DNA from: Typha latifolia
Taxonomy: Eukaryota > Streptophyta > Magnoliopsida > Poales > Typhaceae
DNA length: 64,000 nucleotides
Assembly (NCBI GenBank): GCA_019914945.1
Contig: CM034113.1
Location: 8,846,850 to 8,910,849 of the forward strand
Reading direction: 5' to 3'
In this document: positions 36,583 to 49,200 of the stretch, in pieces
How the letters are laid out: each line of letters starts with the position of its first letter
Position numbering within the stretch: position 1 is the first letter of the stretch
Program-made: the position numbers and the translations under genes
Notes under the pieces: generated by a model
Databases searched by the model: none
Seen by the model: only the letters and a program-made list of their open reading frames with translations
Told to the model about the DNA's origin: nothing

Positions 36583-37524
36583 ATGGCGACGCACGAATCT
36601 CCATGCGCCGCCGACACGACGAGCATCGATGACCTTCACGTGGACGTCATGATCCGCGCCCTCCGACTCCTCGACGGCCCCTCGCTCGCCGCAGCCAGCT
36701 GCGCAACCGCCCACCTCCGCGTCCTCGCCTCCGACCCCGCCACGTGGCGGGACCTATGCCTGTCCACGTCCCCCTCCCTCCGCCTCCTGCTCCCCCTTTT
36801 CCCGTACGCCTCCTACCGCTCCTTCTTCTCCGACGCCCTCACCTTCCCCGATCCCCGATCCCTCGGGAAGTCATCTTCGCTCTCCGTCGCCCCATACCTA
36901 CCTCGGGAACTCATCTCGGCCGTCGATCTCCATCACGACGGCTCCCCCGTCCTCTCCCGCGTCATCCGGACCGATGCCTTCTCCCCCTGGTTCCTCGGCT
37001 CCCCCTTCCGCATCGACGCCGTCGACGGCGCCGCCCCGCCGACTCCTGCTATCTCGTCGGACAAGCTATCCCTCAGCTGGATTATAATCGACCCGGCCCG
37101 CCGGCGGGCCGTCAACGTCTCGAGCCGGAGCCCGGTCGCCGTCGACCGGCACTGGTACACCGGCGAGAAGATCGTCCGGTTCGCGACGGTGGTGGGGAAG
37201 TGCTCCGTCACGGCGGCGGTCACGTGTGGGAAGGAGGCGGGGCAAGTGAGGGAGGTGAGCCTCGGGGTGGAGGACGCGGACGGGATCGGGGTGAACGGGA
37301 GGGGCAGCCTGGTAATTCTAACTCAAGCGTTGGAAAGCGTTAGAAAAGGTCGAGGCAAAGGGGAAGAAGAGAAGGAGGCCAAGAAGAGATACTTCGAATT
37401 TGTAAAGAGAAAGATGAGAAGAAAAGAGAAGAAGGCGAGAAGGGAATGGGTCGTGGATTTTTGCTGCATCGCTGTGGGGATTGTTCTATTCTTGGCTTCT
37501 TTAAAAATGGCGGTTTTCAGGTGA
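36583..37524 (+). CDS. F-box protein (At2g27310-like), 313 aa
   Basis: Intronless and very GC-rich. An F-box-like segment covers about residues 15-60 (HVDVMIRALRLLDGPSLAAA, then CATAHLRVLASDPATWRDLC). The middle part, with WFLGSPFRIDAVD and LSLSWIIIDPARRRAVNVSS, is the conserved region of this plant subgroup. A Lys/Arg-rich stretch at about 253-288 precedes a hydrophobic C-terminal helix (WVVDFCCIAVGIVLFLASL), so the protein may be tail-anchored. F-box proteins recruit substrates to SCF ubiquitin ligases through SKP1; the substrate is unknown. The start is supported by the TATA box 80 bp upstream. It converges with the LRR gene downstream. Confidence 0.88.
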   Translation: MATHESPCAADTTSIDDLHVDVMIRALRLLDGPSLAAASCATAHLRVLASDPATWRDLCLSTSPSLRLLLPLFPYASYRSFFSDALTFPDPRSLGKSSSLSVAPYLPRELISAVDLHHDGSPVLSRVIRTDAFSPWFLGSPFRIDAVDGAAPPTPAISSDKLSLSWIIIDPARRRAVNVSSRSPVAVDRHWYTGEKIVRFATVVGKCSVTAAVTCGKEAGQVREVSLGVEDADGIGVNGRGSLVILTQALESVRKGRGKGEEEKEAKKRYFEFVKRKMRRKEKKARREWVVDFCCIAVGIVLFLASLKMAVFR

Positions 37525-38234
37525 GATTGGGAGGTTTGGACCGGCCGGTTTAGATGTATTTGTTTTTAAGTAAAGTTAAGGTGTCAACGAAGCAGGAGTG
37601 CAATTAATATACGCTATTACAGAAAGAGTTTGTAGTACACTGAATCGTAAGAGCCATAAACATCTGATTCTGTGGACAAATTAATAGTTCTTTTTTTTTT
37701 TCGGATTAAGCGTCAGAAATAGTTTACCAAGTCGTGTTCTTCTTGATGAGTATTGCTACAGCTCAGTAGTACTACGTGGTGAAAGTTAAAATTACAAAAC
37801 ATGGTAAAATACAGTCTGAGTTAATTGCATTTTAGTTTGGTTAAATATGATTATAAAATAAAAATGGCGATTGTATTTTTAGAGTTATTTGAAAAATTGA
37901 ATCATACCAGGGAGAGCTAAAATGCAATCTCCCCATATATATTTTCATAGAAGTAGTGTTAATATATGGAAAGATTCTTGTATGCAGCTAATGAACAAAG
38001 TTAACAACATCTCCATTAAAAATTTGTCAGTAGTTTTCTTTCAAAGATGGTAAAGTATAAATCTTCTGATGAAGTGTCTATAACATCATTTCAACATTTG
38101 GTAACTGTAGACATGTGATGGAACAGAACAGAGCTCGTATTTGTTGAAGCATGGAGCCCACTCTCAGAGAGACAGTATAATGTCTGATAGCAAACTTGTG
38201 ATAGGATATGGCACACCAGATGGAGTTATATATT
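37525..38234. other. Convergent 3' region of the F-box and LRR genes
   Basis: AT-rich; it should hold both 3'UTRs. No other gene was seen. Confidence 0.6.
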
Positions 38235-40582
38235 CTAATCATCCCATGCAGATGGGCCACCCATACCAACATCTTGGACTGGAGACAATAACTGAAGTGC
38301 TGCTGGACCTACAGCTACATGTTGACCTTTTTTCTTCTTCTTGACATGATCTATAACCAAGCCTTCAAGCAATTCTGCTCCTGAAACTTTTCTGTCGAGT
38401 TTTTTCTTTGGGTCAGACTCGTGACGATTCCTTTCCAAGGAAATCAAGTCCAGAAATGGTGTTTCCCCATCATCCATGCCTTCAGATTTGCCTTCTTCTT
38501 TACCCATCCCTTTCTTTCTCTTGAATTCCTTTTCTGCATTACGGTCTCTATCTTCCTTAGTTCTATTTTGTAATTTCTCCCTTGATGAAATCTTTGGGTC
38601 TAATTTAGATTTTTCCCTTTTTGCTTCCTTTGTGGCGTCAACTTGACTAGTATCTTTGAAAAATGCATCATCCTTTTTGCCATAAGGTCCATCTTCACCA
38701 GATTTATTTCTACCTGCACTGCTTCTTTCTATGGGCTTAGCATTGAATATCCGCAAACTTGGGATTAACTTTTTGACCTGCGATGAGATTTTGAAGTTTA
38801 GAACTAGATTTTTTTTTCCTGACAGTTTACATCAGATGTTCCAACAAGGGCCAAAAGTCGAAGCAAGATCACCTTTTTAGCTAAATTATCTTTCTCAGCA
38901 ATAGGATTCCCTTGCAGGTTAAGGTTCTTCAAATTTTGTAACGAAGATAGCACCTATAATTTATATGAACCTTTAAGAGGAGATGAGGAAAGATAGACAG
39001 ACTAATCGCATAAACTGTGGATGGAAAATGCAGCAATAAGAGTCACTAAATTACTCACCTTTATGTCTGACCACCTCTCAATTAAATTGTTCCCCAAATC
39101 AAGATTTTGGAGTTTGATGTTCTGAGCCAACTCTGCTGGAATGATCTGTATATGAAGTAAAAATAGATCAAGAACATAATGAGCCAGATTTTAAAGATGG
39201 GATCACAGTGGACGTAAGTTAATACATAAGCATGACTTTGTAGGAAAATAAGCTAAAAAATTAGCCTTTGCCATAAACATACAGTAATCTTGTTATGGGA
39301 AAGTCTGATTTCCTTCAATTCTATGCAAGAGACGAGTGAAGACCCGATATTTTGGATGTGACAATGAGAAAGAGACAGCTGAAATAAGCACATGCCAAAA
39401 AAGACTTAGCAACTGGCAATATCAGAGAATTATGCGTCGTAAAATCTAGAAGAAACAGAAGTCAAGCATCATCAGTAAGTAAGTAATTAGATTCTTACTT
39501 TTGTCAAAGTTTTCGCCTTCATCAATGAATCACCAATATCAATAATTGGGTTCCGAGAAAGAACTGTAAACAAGGAGAATACAAAAATTCACTATCTTTT
39601 GTTTAAAAACTGCACCTTGATCATTGTTCAATATTTCGGAAGAAAGATATTAATGCTAACAGTATGCACAACAATATCAGACAAGTTAATAATTTTATAC
39701 AGGATCACCTATTCATACCTAGTGTATTCAAATACTTCAGCTGATCAAGCTTGCATATAGAAGATATGTTGTTATCTGCAAAGACGAGGAAAAGACAAAA
39801 CTGATACACTTTTCCTTTATAAAATCCCAAACAGCTATACATTGAAAAAAACAAGCTATTGAGAAAGGTTACAGAATGGATTACCATTTAGAATTAAAGC
39901 CCTTAAGCTTGTGGCGGATCTAATATCATCCATTGTCTTGAGCTTATTCTTGCCAGCGTTTAACACCTGCACCGCGAGGATGTGAAGAACAACATTGAGC
40001 AGTCCATTATAAAGGCAACAATCAACTGGAGATTTCTCTTTAAATCGGGATTTTCATGCTTCAACTGACAAATAAAGCTTAAACTTACTGTCAACTTTGG
40101 AAAGCTCTCGATCCCTTTTAAGCTATCAAGCTTGTTTTCCACGACGGATAGCCACTTCAAATTGACGGACGAAGTCAGACTCTGTCACAAGCACCCAAAA
40201 CAAAATCCCAAGATGAGAAATTTACACTAGATGCTACGTCTTTAATATCAAATTACGAGGAGTTGATAACAAAAAAAAAAGAACACTTAAACGCAAGAAT
40301 TATACAGCATGAAGTACCTCGAGAGATGAGAGGCAGTTGCAACTGAGATCGAGTCGCTCCAAGTTCTGGTAATTGCTGAGACATGAGACCTACAGAAGCA
40401 ACTGAAACCGTCAAAAGAGGCAGCATTTCGAGCTCTATTGCAAGCCATCCGAATGAATCGGACGCCACTTCGCAGATGCTTACATCGGAGAGAGCTCGAT
40501 GGGAGAGGTGAAGGGAGGTGACGTCCCCGGCGTCGCCGTTCTTGCTCTCCCGGGTGATCTGCTCCAACGTGAGCCGCACCAT
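38235..40582 (-). CDS. SDS22-like leucine-rich repeat protein (PP1 regulatory subunit type), 424 aa
   Basis: Ten exons: complement(join(38235..38777,38873..38953,39059..39145,39283..39378,39499..39563,39719..39775,39885..39966,40089..40181,40318..40389,40484..40582)), all in phase. The protein opens MVRLTLEQI and has about nine SDS22-type LRRs of roughly 22 residues over residues 20-250 (NLERLDLSCNCLSSLE, LKWLSVVENKLDSLKGIE, LQNLDLGNNLIERW, LKNLNLQGNPIAE), followed by an LRR cap (VKKLIPSLRIFNAKPIE). The C-terminal 170 residues are charged and Lys-rich, with basic clusters that could act as nuclear signals, and end GGPSAWDD. SDS22-type proteins bind protein phosphatase 1; a role beyond that is not shown by sequence. 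Each LRR exon starts or ends near the repeat boundary. Confidence 0.92.
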
Positions 40583-40632
40583 TCCTCGATCAGCAGAGGG
40601 ATTTCGAGACGACGGAAGACGAGGGAAGTGAG

Positions 40633-40679
40633 AAACCCTAACCCATCGCAGACGGCGGCCTACACGAAGAGATTTTATA
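40633..40679 (-). promoter_or_regulatory. TATA box and telo-box of the LRR gene
   Basis: On the minus strand TATAAAA lies at 40673-40679, about 91 bp upstream of the ATG. A telo-box (AAACCCTAA on the + strand, 40633-40641) lies between them in the presumed leader; telo-boxes are frequent near the 5' ends of growth-related plant genes. Confidence 0.5.
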
Positions 40680-41491
40680 TGCGGGGTTTCTCAACTCGGC
40701 CGAGTCGAACTCATTTGGCCAGGAACTAGAAAATTGCAAAAAAGACCCTCACCATTATATAATTCGAACTCTTCCAATTGTTTAACATCCGTTGGTCCGT
40801 GACTTCATATAACAAGGTTATAGAATTTAATTTATACATTGCGAAAAAAATTCCCAAATATGTGCACATTGTGAGTGGAATTCCCAAGCAAGTTTTCAGA
40901 TATAAACTTCATGGTGATAGCTTAAGTACAAGAAAACAGAATGATAGACATCTAATTATGTCATTCCTTTCTATCTTCAAATATAAATTATAGGCATCAC
41001 AGCAGACTGAAGAAGAGGCGCAACTCTGGAGCAACGAGAGTTGAATAAGTCTGCTGAATGCTGATAGTGCTCACAGTAGCGGCTGCTTCTATCAACATTT
41101 CACACTTGCAAGGAGAATTAACATTTGTTATGAATGAGATTCCTAACTAGGAATTGAATGAGGTTTTCCTATTTGCCGAACTTGGCATTCTTACACGAGG
41201 GCCAACAAAGAAATACCAGAACCAACAAACATGAATGGAACCAAAAAAAAATATCAGGACACAAACAAGGAACAATTACAAACTCTGGACAGTTGGAAAA
41301 TCACAAACCACAGAATATCTATAATGTTATTAGAAATATCTATGAGAAAATTCTGTATAAACCAGAAGCTCATACAATCCAGAACCATGGATAACGAAAA
41401 CTATACAAAAGCTCATCCTGCAGGCACACAACATCAAGAAGCACATCAGTGGAACCAGTCACAACAGCTAAATCATAGCTCTCAAGCCTTT
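40680..41491. other. Intergenic region between the LRR promoter and the DCP1 3' end
   Basis: AT-rich; the DCP1 3'UTR should occupy the right-hand part. No gene was seen. Confidence 0.5.
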
Positions 41492-44400
41492 CTATGAATA
41501 ATGTGAACTTTGCATCTCCCGGTACACTAGATCGATGAATTGGTCATTCTGTCACAGATAAAAGAGGGTAAGGTTAAGATGCCGAACACTTGATCAGAAA
41601 CTTGTGCATAGATGCAATAACAAAGTAGAGATGTCAATAATTAGAATAATAACAGTAACATCACAAGAAGTTGGGAAAATTAATTCAGGTACATGAGCAT
41701 GGTAAAGTTGAAGTGGGAAATTCTTTAGTCTAACTCAGTCTAAGAAAATCATGAAAATCTCAATGAAGAATTATAAAACGTATTCCTGCAAATCTAACCA
41801 AAACTGAAAAGTAATTTAAAAACCACTAGTCAATCATAATCTTATGCTCCAATTAAAAATCAATTATATAGTTCATACACCATCATCTAAATCCTAATCA
41901 AAGAACAGTCTCAGATTTCTTATTTTAGGTCACCCTGATGTAAATTATATGATTCAGCTTGTGCAATTTAACAAAATGGCACACCAAGGTAATACCTGCA
42001 CAAGTTTCAATAGTGCATCCCGTACTTTATCTCTTGTAATCATGGAACCGTAGTTGGTAGCTGGTGTAAGAGATGGAGGTGGATTGGGTGGTGGAAAGGG
42101 TTGAAGCAGTGGGGTACCATATGGACGCTGCATAGTCACAGGAGGATGGAGAGGAGGGGCAATAGGCACAGAAGATGAAACTGGTGGCATTATCAATGCA
42201 GAAGATGATGATGCAGGTGCAAAGAAGGAAGGTGTTACAAGATTGGTTGCATGCTTAGGGTTGCTGCTAGCTTCTTGAGTATCGAGGAGTGGCACTAAGG
42301 GAGTTGATGAAGTAACCAAAGAAGGGGCAGATTGAGTAGGAACAGTTGGAGTGATGTTATGCACGTGGGAAGACAATGGAACAGCAGCCGTTGATTGATG
42401 TGGGCGTCCAGAAATTGCTGCATTTGATGAAATTCCAATATTTGTAGCTGCCTGCAAACAAATGAAATCGCCATTGTCAGACGTAAGAATTTATTGGGCT
42501 GTAATGACATGCTACCTAGTTGGGTATCGTCAGAGTTAGAGACGCAGTAAATCTTCTAGAAATAAAAAGTCCATGAGGCACATAGTAAATCTTCTTGAAT
42601 ATATAAATAAGAGCATGGGAAAGTTGTCAAGCTTGAAAACTGATAAGAAACTGTGCCCTGAGCTTTTCAGGAGAAACTAGCCTCTAGAACTGGTGCCATA
42701 CTATGAAAGCCGAAAAGGAGGTTCATCAAGTCTAACCACAATAATCATCATAAGAGTTATTCCAATGACAACATAGACTTGATTAGGTATGTCAGACAGA
42801 CCAAGGTTTTCTTATTTCCAGGTGAAATAACTTGAAGGAATAGAATTTCAAATCGTGGTTGGGAAGGTCATAGACATATATTGAAGGATTTTAGAATGAG
42901 ATGACATTCAACAGTTAAAAGAATTAACAAGAGCATACACTGAAAAAGTTCACGAATGAATCATCGGGAACATCTGGAACAGGAGCAGCAGATGATGTTG
43001 GTGGCTCCAGGGGACCTTCCATAATAGCTGAAGTAGGAACTGCCTCCAACTCTTCAAACTCGCTGCTGCATATTTGGAGAAGAAAATTAGATCTTCAGGC
43101 ACAGTTCTGGGAGGAGAAATTGTATATAATAACAAATATCGGACCACATTTAGCTACAAAAAGGACTTCACTGAAACTACAAAGAAGAACGATTATGAAT
43201 TCAAATAATTTTATCTTTTAGAAATTGCTAAATTGCAATAAAGCATAATACATATCAGATCCACTAATAAACATTTCAAGAAGTTATAGATTGAAATAAA
43301 GCATCATAAACTTATTGATCATTCCTCAGTCAATATCTAGAAAAACCACAATTCAAATGTTGACAAATATAGTAGCATATCACAGCTAAACTGGAACTGT
43401 TTGTATACAACCTCTTCGTAGGTGATACTTTTGGCTTTTGAGGAACTTTAGAGTAGGCATTCAGTATCCTGTAAAATAAAATTTGATTTAGTCTTCAAAA
43501 CTGTTTCCACAATGAATCAATATACAAGCATCATAGAGCACACAAGGAACATAGAATAGAAATCCTGTCTAGAAAACATTTTCAAGAGCTTTTACAGTAA
43601 AAGTTCAAGGAGATCTAAGAGAAAAAAAAATAAAATAAAAGAAGCCTAGACCTTAAGTGAATACAAAACAAACAACTATACTTGAAAAGAACATGAGACC
43701 GAAAAAGTAAATGCTTCCCTATACGTGAACAAACAATGCGGTTCGTAAAGCACAAAACTAGTAAAAAAAAAACTTTCCTAGTAATTCCAGCCCAATTAAT
43801 TTCCTATAATACCATCAAAATTGGTAGAAACAAAATAGAGATTTAACAAATGACAATTACCTTCCAAAAAGATTTGCAACAGCTTCACAGTCTTGGGCAT
43901 TGTAAAACCATATACCATTTACTTCTTGGGCAGCATTCCGGTACAACAAATAAGGAACTTGAACTTCATATTCAAAATCACCCAAAACATCCTCCACCAG
44001 ATTATCTATTAACCAGAAAGAAGACTAAACATAAAAATGTACAGGAATGTATATCAGCACAATAGTTTGATTTTATGACATACTATAATGTGATAATATG
44101 AAGTCAAAAGTTCACAAAGTTATATGACATTCTTATTCCAAATAAGTTAATGAATTGGTATTACTACAAGCAAGGTCGAGCAAAGTGATATACTACATAT
44201 CAATGTTTATTAGCAAAGGATAGAGTAACATATGCATATCTATAGTAACTGGCAGAATCCTATCTGCACTACATAAAGTTGATCCAGATGAGAATCAGCC
44301 AAAATGTCCTACAAGAAACAGTGATGGGTATTTTATGAAATGATGAACATAAATGAAAGATGACAAGACACCACAAGATTATGAGTAGAAACAGAAGGGA

Positions 44401-45417
44401 GTTGAAAAAAGGGAAAAGGAACAAGATTTCATACATCCCTCAGATTTGGATTAAGAGAGTATCAAAGTATAAGATCAAAACAACTCACGTTTTAACAACA
44501 CTATTAGAGGTTCAACAACCCGCCATCATGATGGTCAGATGCAGCCTATTCTAGATCGTGTTGCATCATAACAAACTTCAAAGATAAACTGTCAACTATG
44601 TGCATATGACAAGATCAATCTTATGAAAAGTGGAAGATCTTATCTAAAAGAGTCTTATTTAGAATATCTCTGAATCTAAAGACATTAAAAACTAATATAT
44701 GAGTTGAATAACCACGAACCCTCAAGTAAGATCAATATAATACTCCCCATTGGTAACTCAACTATAGTGACAGAGAAGGGTTTCCACAGTTTCCAATCCC
44801 GCTAAAATAATTAACATGCAAAAGATGTTCATCCAGAAATTTCTATAAGCAAGCATAGATTTCAGGGGACTATATCCAAAACATGCTTCCTCTCATTAGA
44901 TACCACTACAGAAGACAAATACATGGTCTTTTTCATTACAGTCCACTTTTTTGAAAAAAAAATTAAAAGAGAAGCTCAAATTACCTGTATTACGCCGATT
45001 CATGACAATGAACTGAAATCTAGGCTGGGTGTTTCTGTCAAAAACGTGACCACATCATTAACATAAAAAATCCACAGGAATCCAAACGCTTAGATCAAAT
45101 TCAATGAAGCAAACATAAAATATGTCACCTCTTGACGACAAAGAGCGATCCCTCGACGTCCTTCCGGCTCTGAAATAGATCAGAGAGACGAATCAGATAG
45201 GAGACCGAGGAGGTGGGAAAGAGGAGATGGGATCGAAGGGGAAATGATCAAGAGATACCCATTGGTTGAGATCAATGTTGAACTCGTAGAAGGTAACGTG
45301 GGCGGCGGTGATGAGGATCTCCTCGACGAAGGGATCGATCCGTTGGAGAACGGTCAGATTCAGGACTTTGGTGTTCTGCTGATCCAGATTGGGCATCAGC
45401 TTCCCGTTCTGAGCCAT
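41492..45417 (-). CDS. DCP1: mRNA-decapping enzyme subunit DCP1, 363 aa
   Basis: Eight exons: complement(join(41492..41548,41996..42451,42939..43065,43412..43468,43861..44005,44985..45034,45129..45169,45259..45417)), all in phase. An EVH1-type domain spans about residues 12-135 (LNLTVLQRIDPFVEEILITA, SLFVVKR, QPRFQFIVMNRRN, NGIWFYNAQDCEAVANLFGR). A Pro/Ser/Thr-rich linker follows. The C-terminal residues RDKVRDALLKLVQNDQFIDL match the trimerisation segment of plant DCP1. DCP1 activates DCP2 in processing bodies to remove the mRNA 5' cap. The start is the MAQNGKLMPNLD methionine typical of plant orthologues. A GA/CT tract lies about 100 bp upstream of the ATG. Confidence 0.96.
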
Positions 45418-45513
45418 CGCTCTCGAGAACCCTAGCTCTAAATCGAAAGTTCGATTTCGGATTTGGGGGGTTTCCTTCCACTATCGTAGTCTACTCGTCT
45501 CCTCTTTGTTCGC

Positions 45514-45565
<52 letters not shown>

Positions 45566-46250
45566 AGCGATCGGGAGTACCATTTTAAGCCCCACTTCGC
45601 ACACGCCTCACGTGCCGTCGCACGAGTACAGCTGTGTCGAGGTGGAAACGGGTCGGGTAAACGCAAACCCGATCCAATTTTTTTTAAAACCTAATTATAT
45701 TTCTACCCCTTTTACTATGCCCTAATATCAAATTGCATCTCTGAAGAGTACAAAACAATACACAAATCCACCTTTTTCTTTATGTAATAAACCTTTTTGT
45801 TTTGCTTTCGCACGAGGTTTCACCATGTCTTCCCATTATTTCTAATTTGATCTCTGTATTTGCAATAAATATTAAAAAAAAGAGAGAGAAAAAGAAGCAC
45901 CACCAAGAGCAATATATGACCGAATCCAATCTTGCTGATGAATAACTCTATAAGAATATTTAATGGATGAGCAGACCAACATTGATGGGGATGGCTATTA
46001 TTCTAACTCTACTGAGATGAAAAGCACACATTACTAACTTCAATATAGACCCTGAATTATATCATATGATACGGTTAAAAGACAGAGGGTTTCCATTTGT
46101 AGAAAAAAAAAAACACAATGTACATATCCCTGTGAACATTTATTCGACTCATTTCTATCTAGTATTATCCCCCACATATGGGCATCCAGGGATATTCTTG
46201 TGTATATTTAACCATCTGGGTACTCAAAACAGGTCCCCCCTCTCTAAGGC
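45418..46250. other. DCP1 promoter and OTU gene 3' flank
   Basis: It contains the GA repeat and, at about 45636-45682, a short GC-rich stretch (GTGGAAACGGGTCGGG) reminiscent of the hAT termini seen elsewhere but without an intact end. The rest is AT-rich and non-coding. Confidence 0.5.
45518..45560. repeat. (GA)n microsatellite upstream of DCP1
   Basis: About 21 GA units, reading as CT on the DCP1 coding strand, roughly 100 bp before the start codon and so probably in its 5'UTR. Confidence 0.95.
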
Positions 46251-49200
46251 TCATTCCGTAGCCTTTCCTTTGTGCCGGCTGCTGCCACGTAAAGAACCAC
46301 TGGTGCCGCCCATTTCCACCAGGTAGCAGATCATCGAGTCTACATCGTCACCGAATATGCTGTACGCCTCAATAGCTTGCATATAGGTGAAACCCATGGA
46401 CAGAACAATTTGCATGCTGCTCGTCAGCACCAAATCTGGTAGCACTGCCTTGTCATTGCCTCTCCCTGCTGTTGATTGGGATGGCCCGGTAACTGTTGAA
46501 TTATGAGCATCACAGAATGTCAGTCTACTTCCTACTACTTCCTACATAAGCAAAACGAAGATGCAGCAGCAATGTAACAAACAACTTACTTGCCCCAGAA
46601 GATGATGGCTCTGCCCCTGATGTTGAAGACTCTCTAAATGAAAGTTGCTGCTTCGATTTCTCCTCAGCTAAGTATTCAGCTCGTGACGCCTCCATCACCA
46701 TGCGCTCTATTTCCTTCTCTGTCAACTCCAAGTCAGAATAGAAACGCCCCTCAGCCAGAAGTGCCTGCCAATTAGGTGGTTTATTCAGAAAGGTGTAGCT
46801 AACATACAAGACAATCAAGGTTCATATTTCATGCAAACTATCCAATCTAAAGGCTCTGAGAGATCAAAACTACACTCGAGGCGTCAAAATTTTAGGAAAT
46901 AACAGAAACCCTAGGTTTGAAGAGGTGCAATTGTCACAAACTAACAGGGCATATAAAGGATAAAGGTGTTGCAAGTCTGACTAAACAACAGCCAAATAGA
47001 ATAGCAAGGTATTCATGAAGTTTCTTGCTACATGTAAATGATGCCCACATTGGTGGTCATTTTTTAATCAAAGAATGAGCACCTAAATAATCAACTTTAT
47101 AGCAGGGAAAAGGCAATAACAACCTTACAAGTGGAACTACTTACATTGTCAATTTGCTGGTCTTGCTGTGCCTTTATAGCAGCCTTCACCTGGTCCTTAT
47201 CGATGTTTGCCTGTACAAGAGAATTAATATCAACAAAATTGGAAGACAGCCAGGTGAAAAATGATTTAAGAGTAACATCATTACCAGGTAAATGATGAAC
47301 AAATTTTGAACCAATAGAATGCCCTTGACCAACTAAAATAACTTACAATCTGCTACATTGTGGACGACTAATTCCTCTAACTCATACGAAGAATAAGCAA
47401 AAGGTAGTATAATGTTAACGAGTAATATGTTTGAGAAGCAATTCTCCAACAAAGACAAGGTGCAGATGACTCACTCCTCGAAGACTGCTGAACCCTAAAC
47501 CTGCACCAATTGTCAATCGACGAGGATCAACAAGTGAATTGTAATGGTTACCATGATGGTAACTTAACCGAATGGGAGGTGTGTCTGTATCATAGTTTCC
47601 TTGAAATATGTTGATAGGTTCTGCATGGGGGAAAAAGCAACACTTAAAAGCTAATCAGAAATTATATTGCATTCGCACAGGCACTAGAAAAATTATCTGA
47701 AAGAAAACCACACCTGTGCTATAGGAATAGATGTGAATAGGACGATTGTACATCTCAGCAAATGCCTGGATCTCCACATTGTTCCCATAAACCTGCAAAA
47801 AGTTAATTATTTTAAATTCCAGCCAAAAAAATAAAGAAATGGTCCTTTACAAGTCAAGCATAATTGTTTCCATCACCTAGTGATAAAAATTAACACGGTT
47901 ATGTACTCTAGCTTATAAACATCCCTGAAGAATAAAAACATACAATTTACCTCTTATAATATCTAAAGTGTAACAATCGGCACCCTTTTATAAGGATGGA
48001 CATTATAACATTTTAAATAATTTAGGGGACAGATGATATGCTTTTACTTTTCAAGGGTATAATGTGATACTGACTCATAGTTCAGGAGGTGAATATGTAG
48101 GTAAACTTAGCTAAAATCTAGTCAGCAAAACACAAGGAAACTGTTTGATACAGTATAAAAATGGCTCTTAGATTGAACAGAAATACCTTGTCTCGTCTTT
48201 TCCTCTTACAGTAAGATGTAAAACCTTCAGTAATAAATTGTGAAAAATGGTCCCTCTCTCTTTCCTGCCAAAAGAAATTGAAAATTTAACAGGAAAATTC
48301 CATGTTTTGAATATCCACTCAAAAAAAATGCAAAGCTACATTAAGAGACAACATCCCATTATGCTTTCATGCTGCTAACATATCTACCATATTAAAATAA
48401 TATAGCTCTTTTTCTCCATTGATGAGCAGTGAATAGAAGGAACTGCTCCGGTCCGTAAAACAAAAGGAACACATGCCATAAAACATCCAATAGATTGCAT
48501 AAGCTTTCTTTGAAAATTAACTCAGAAGGATATCTAATATAGAGTTTTTTCCCCAGAACTCCCCATACTAGAAAATGTTGGATTAATCTAAATTATATAA
48601 GCTTACATAAACATTTATAGTAAATTCTTTAACTTTCTTTTTGTAAGAATAGAGGAATGTGTTACTAAAAAGGGATAACGATAGAGGGCAAAAGATACAA
48701 AACCCCTTTCACAGATGCCTACAAAATTGGCTGGAAAGGTCAGAATGCAGAATGGGGATAAGGTCCGAGGGCAAAGAACCATCCAACACAAAATGAGACA
48801 ACAAGGATCTTGCATGCAAGGCCAACCAATTAGCGACCTGGTTGGCCTAACTTACAAAATAGCATATTAATGTTAAGAGCTTTCTTATTGAAGGTTATCC
48901 TTGCAAAAGTATACGTAATCATTCAAAATTAAATTCGCTTTATTGAAGTAAAGAAGCATATCTAACAAGATACAACAAGCTTCTATAAACAAATAATTGG
49001 TAACACAACTGACAAAAATTTAGGTTAAATCCACTAGTTTAAAACTACCACATCTAGTAGATGAATTACTCTAGCATTTTGCTTACAAATATAATTATTT
49101 TAGAACGCATAGAGTCACATGACGAAAACTCCTTTAATATGGAGAAAAAAAAACAGGGAGCAAGCACTAATAGATGGTAATATTTAAATTTTCATTATGC

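Noticed and set aside
36744..37343. Pro/Arg-rich frame inside the F-box gene
   Set aside because: Out-of-frame shadow of a GC-rich exon.
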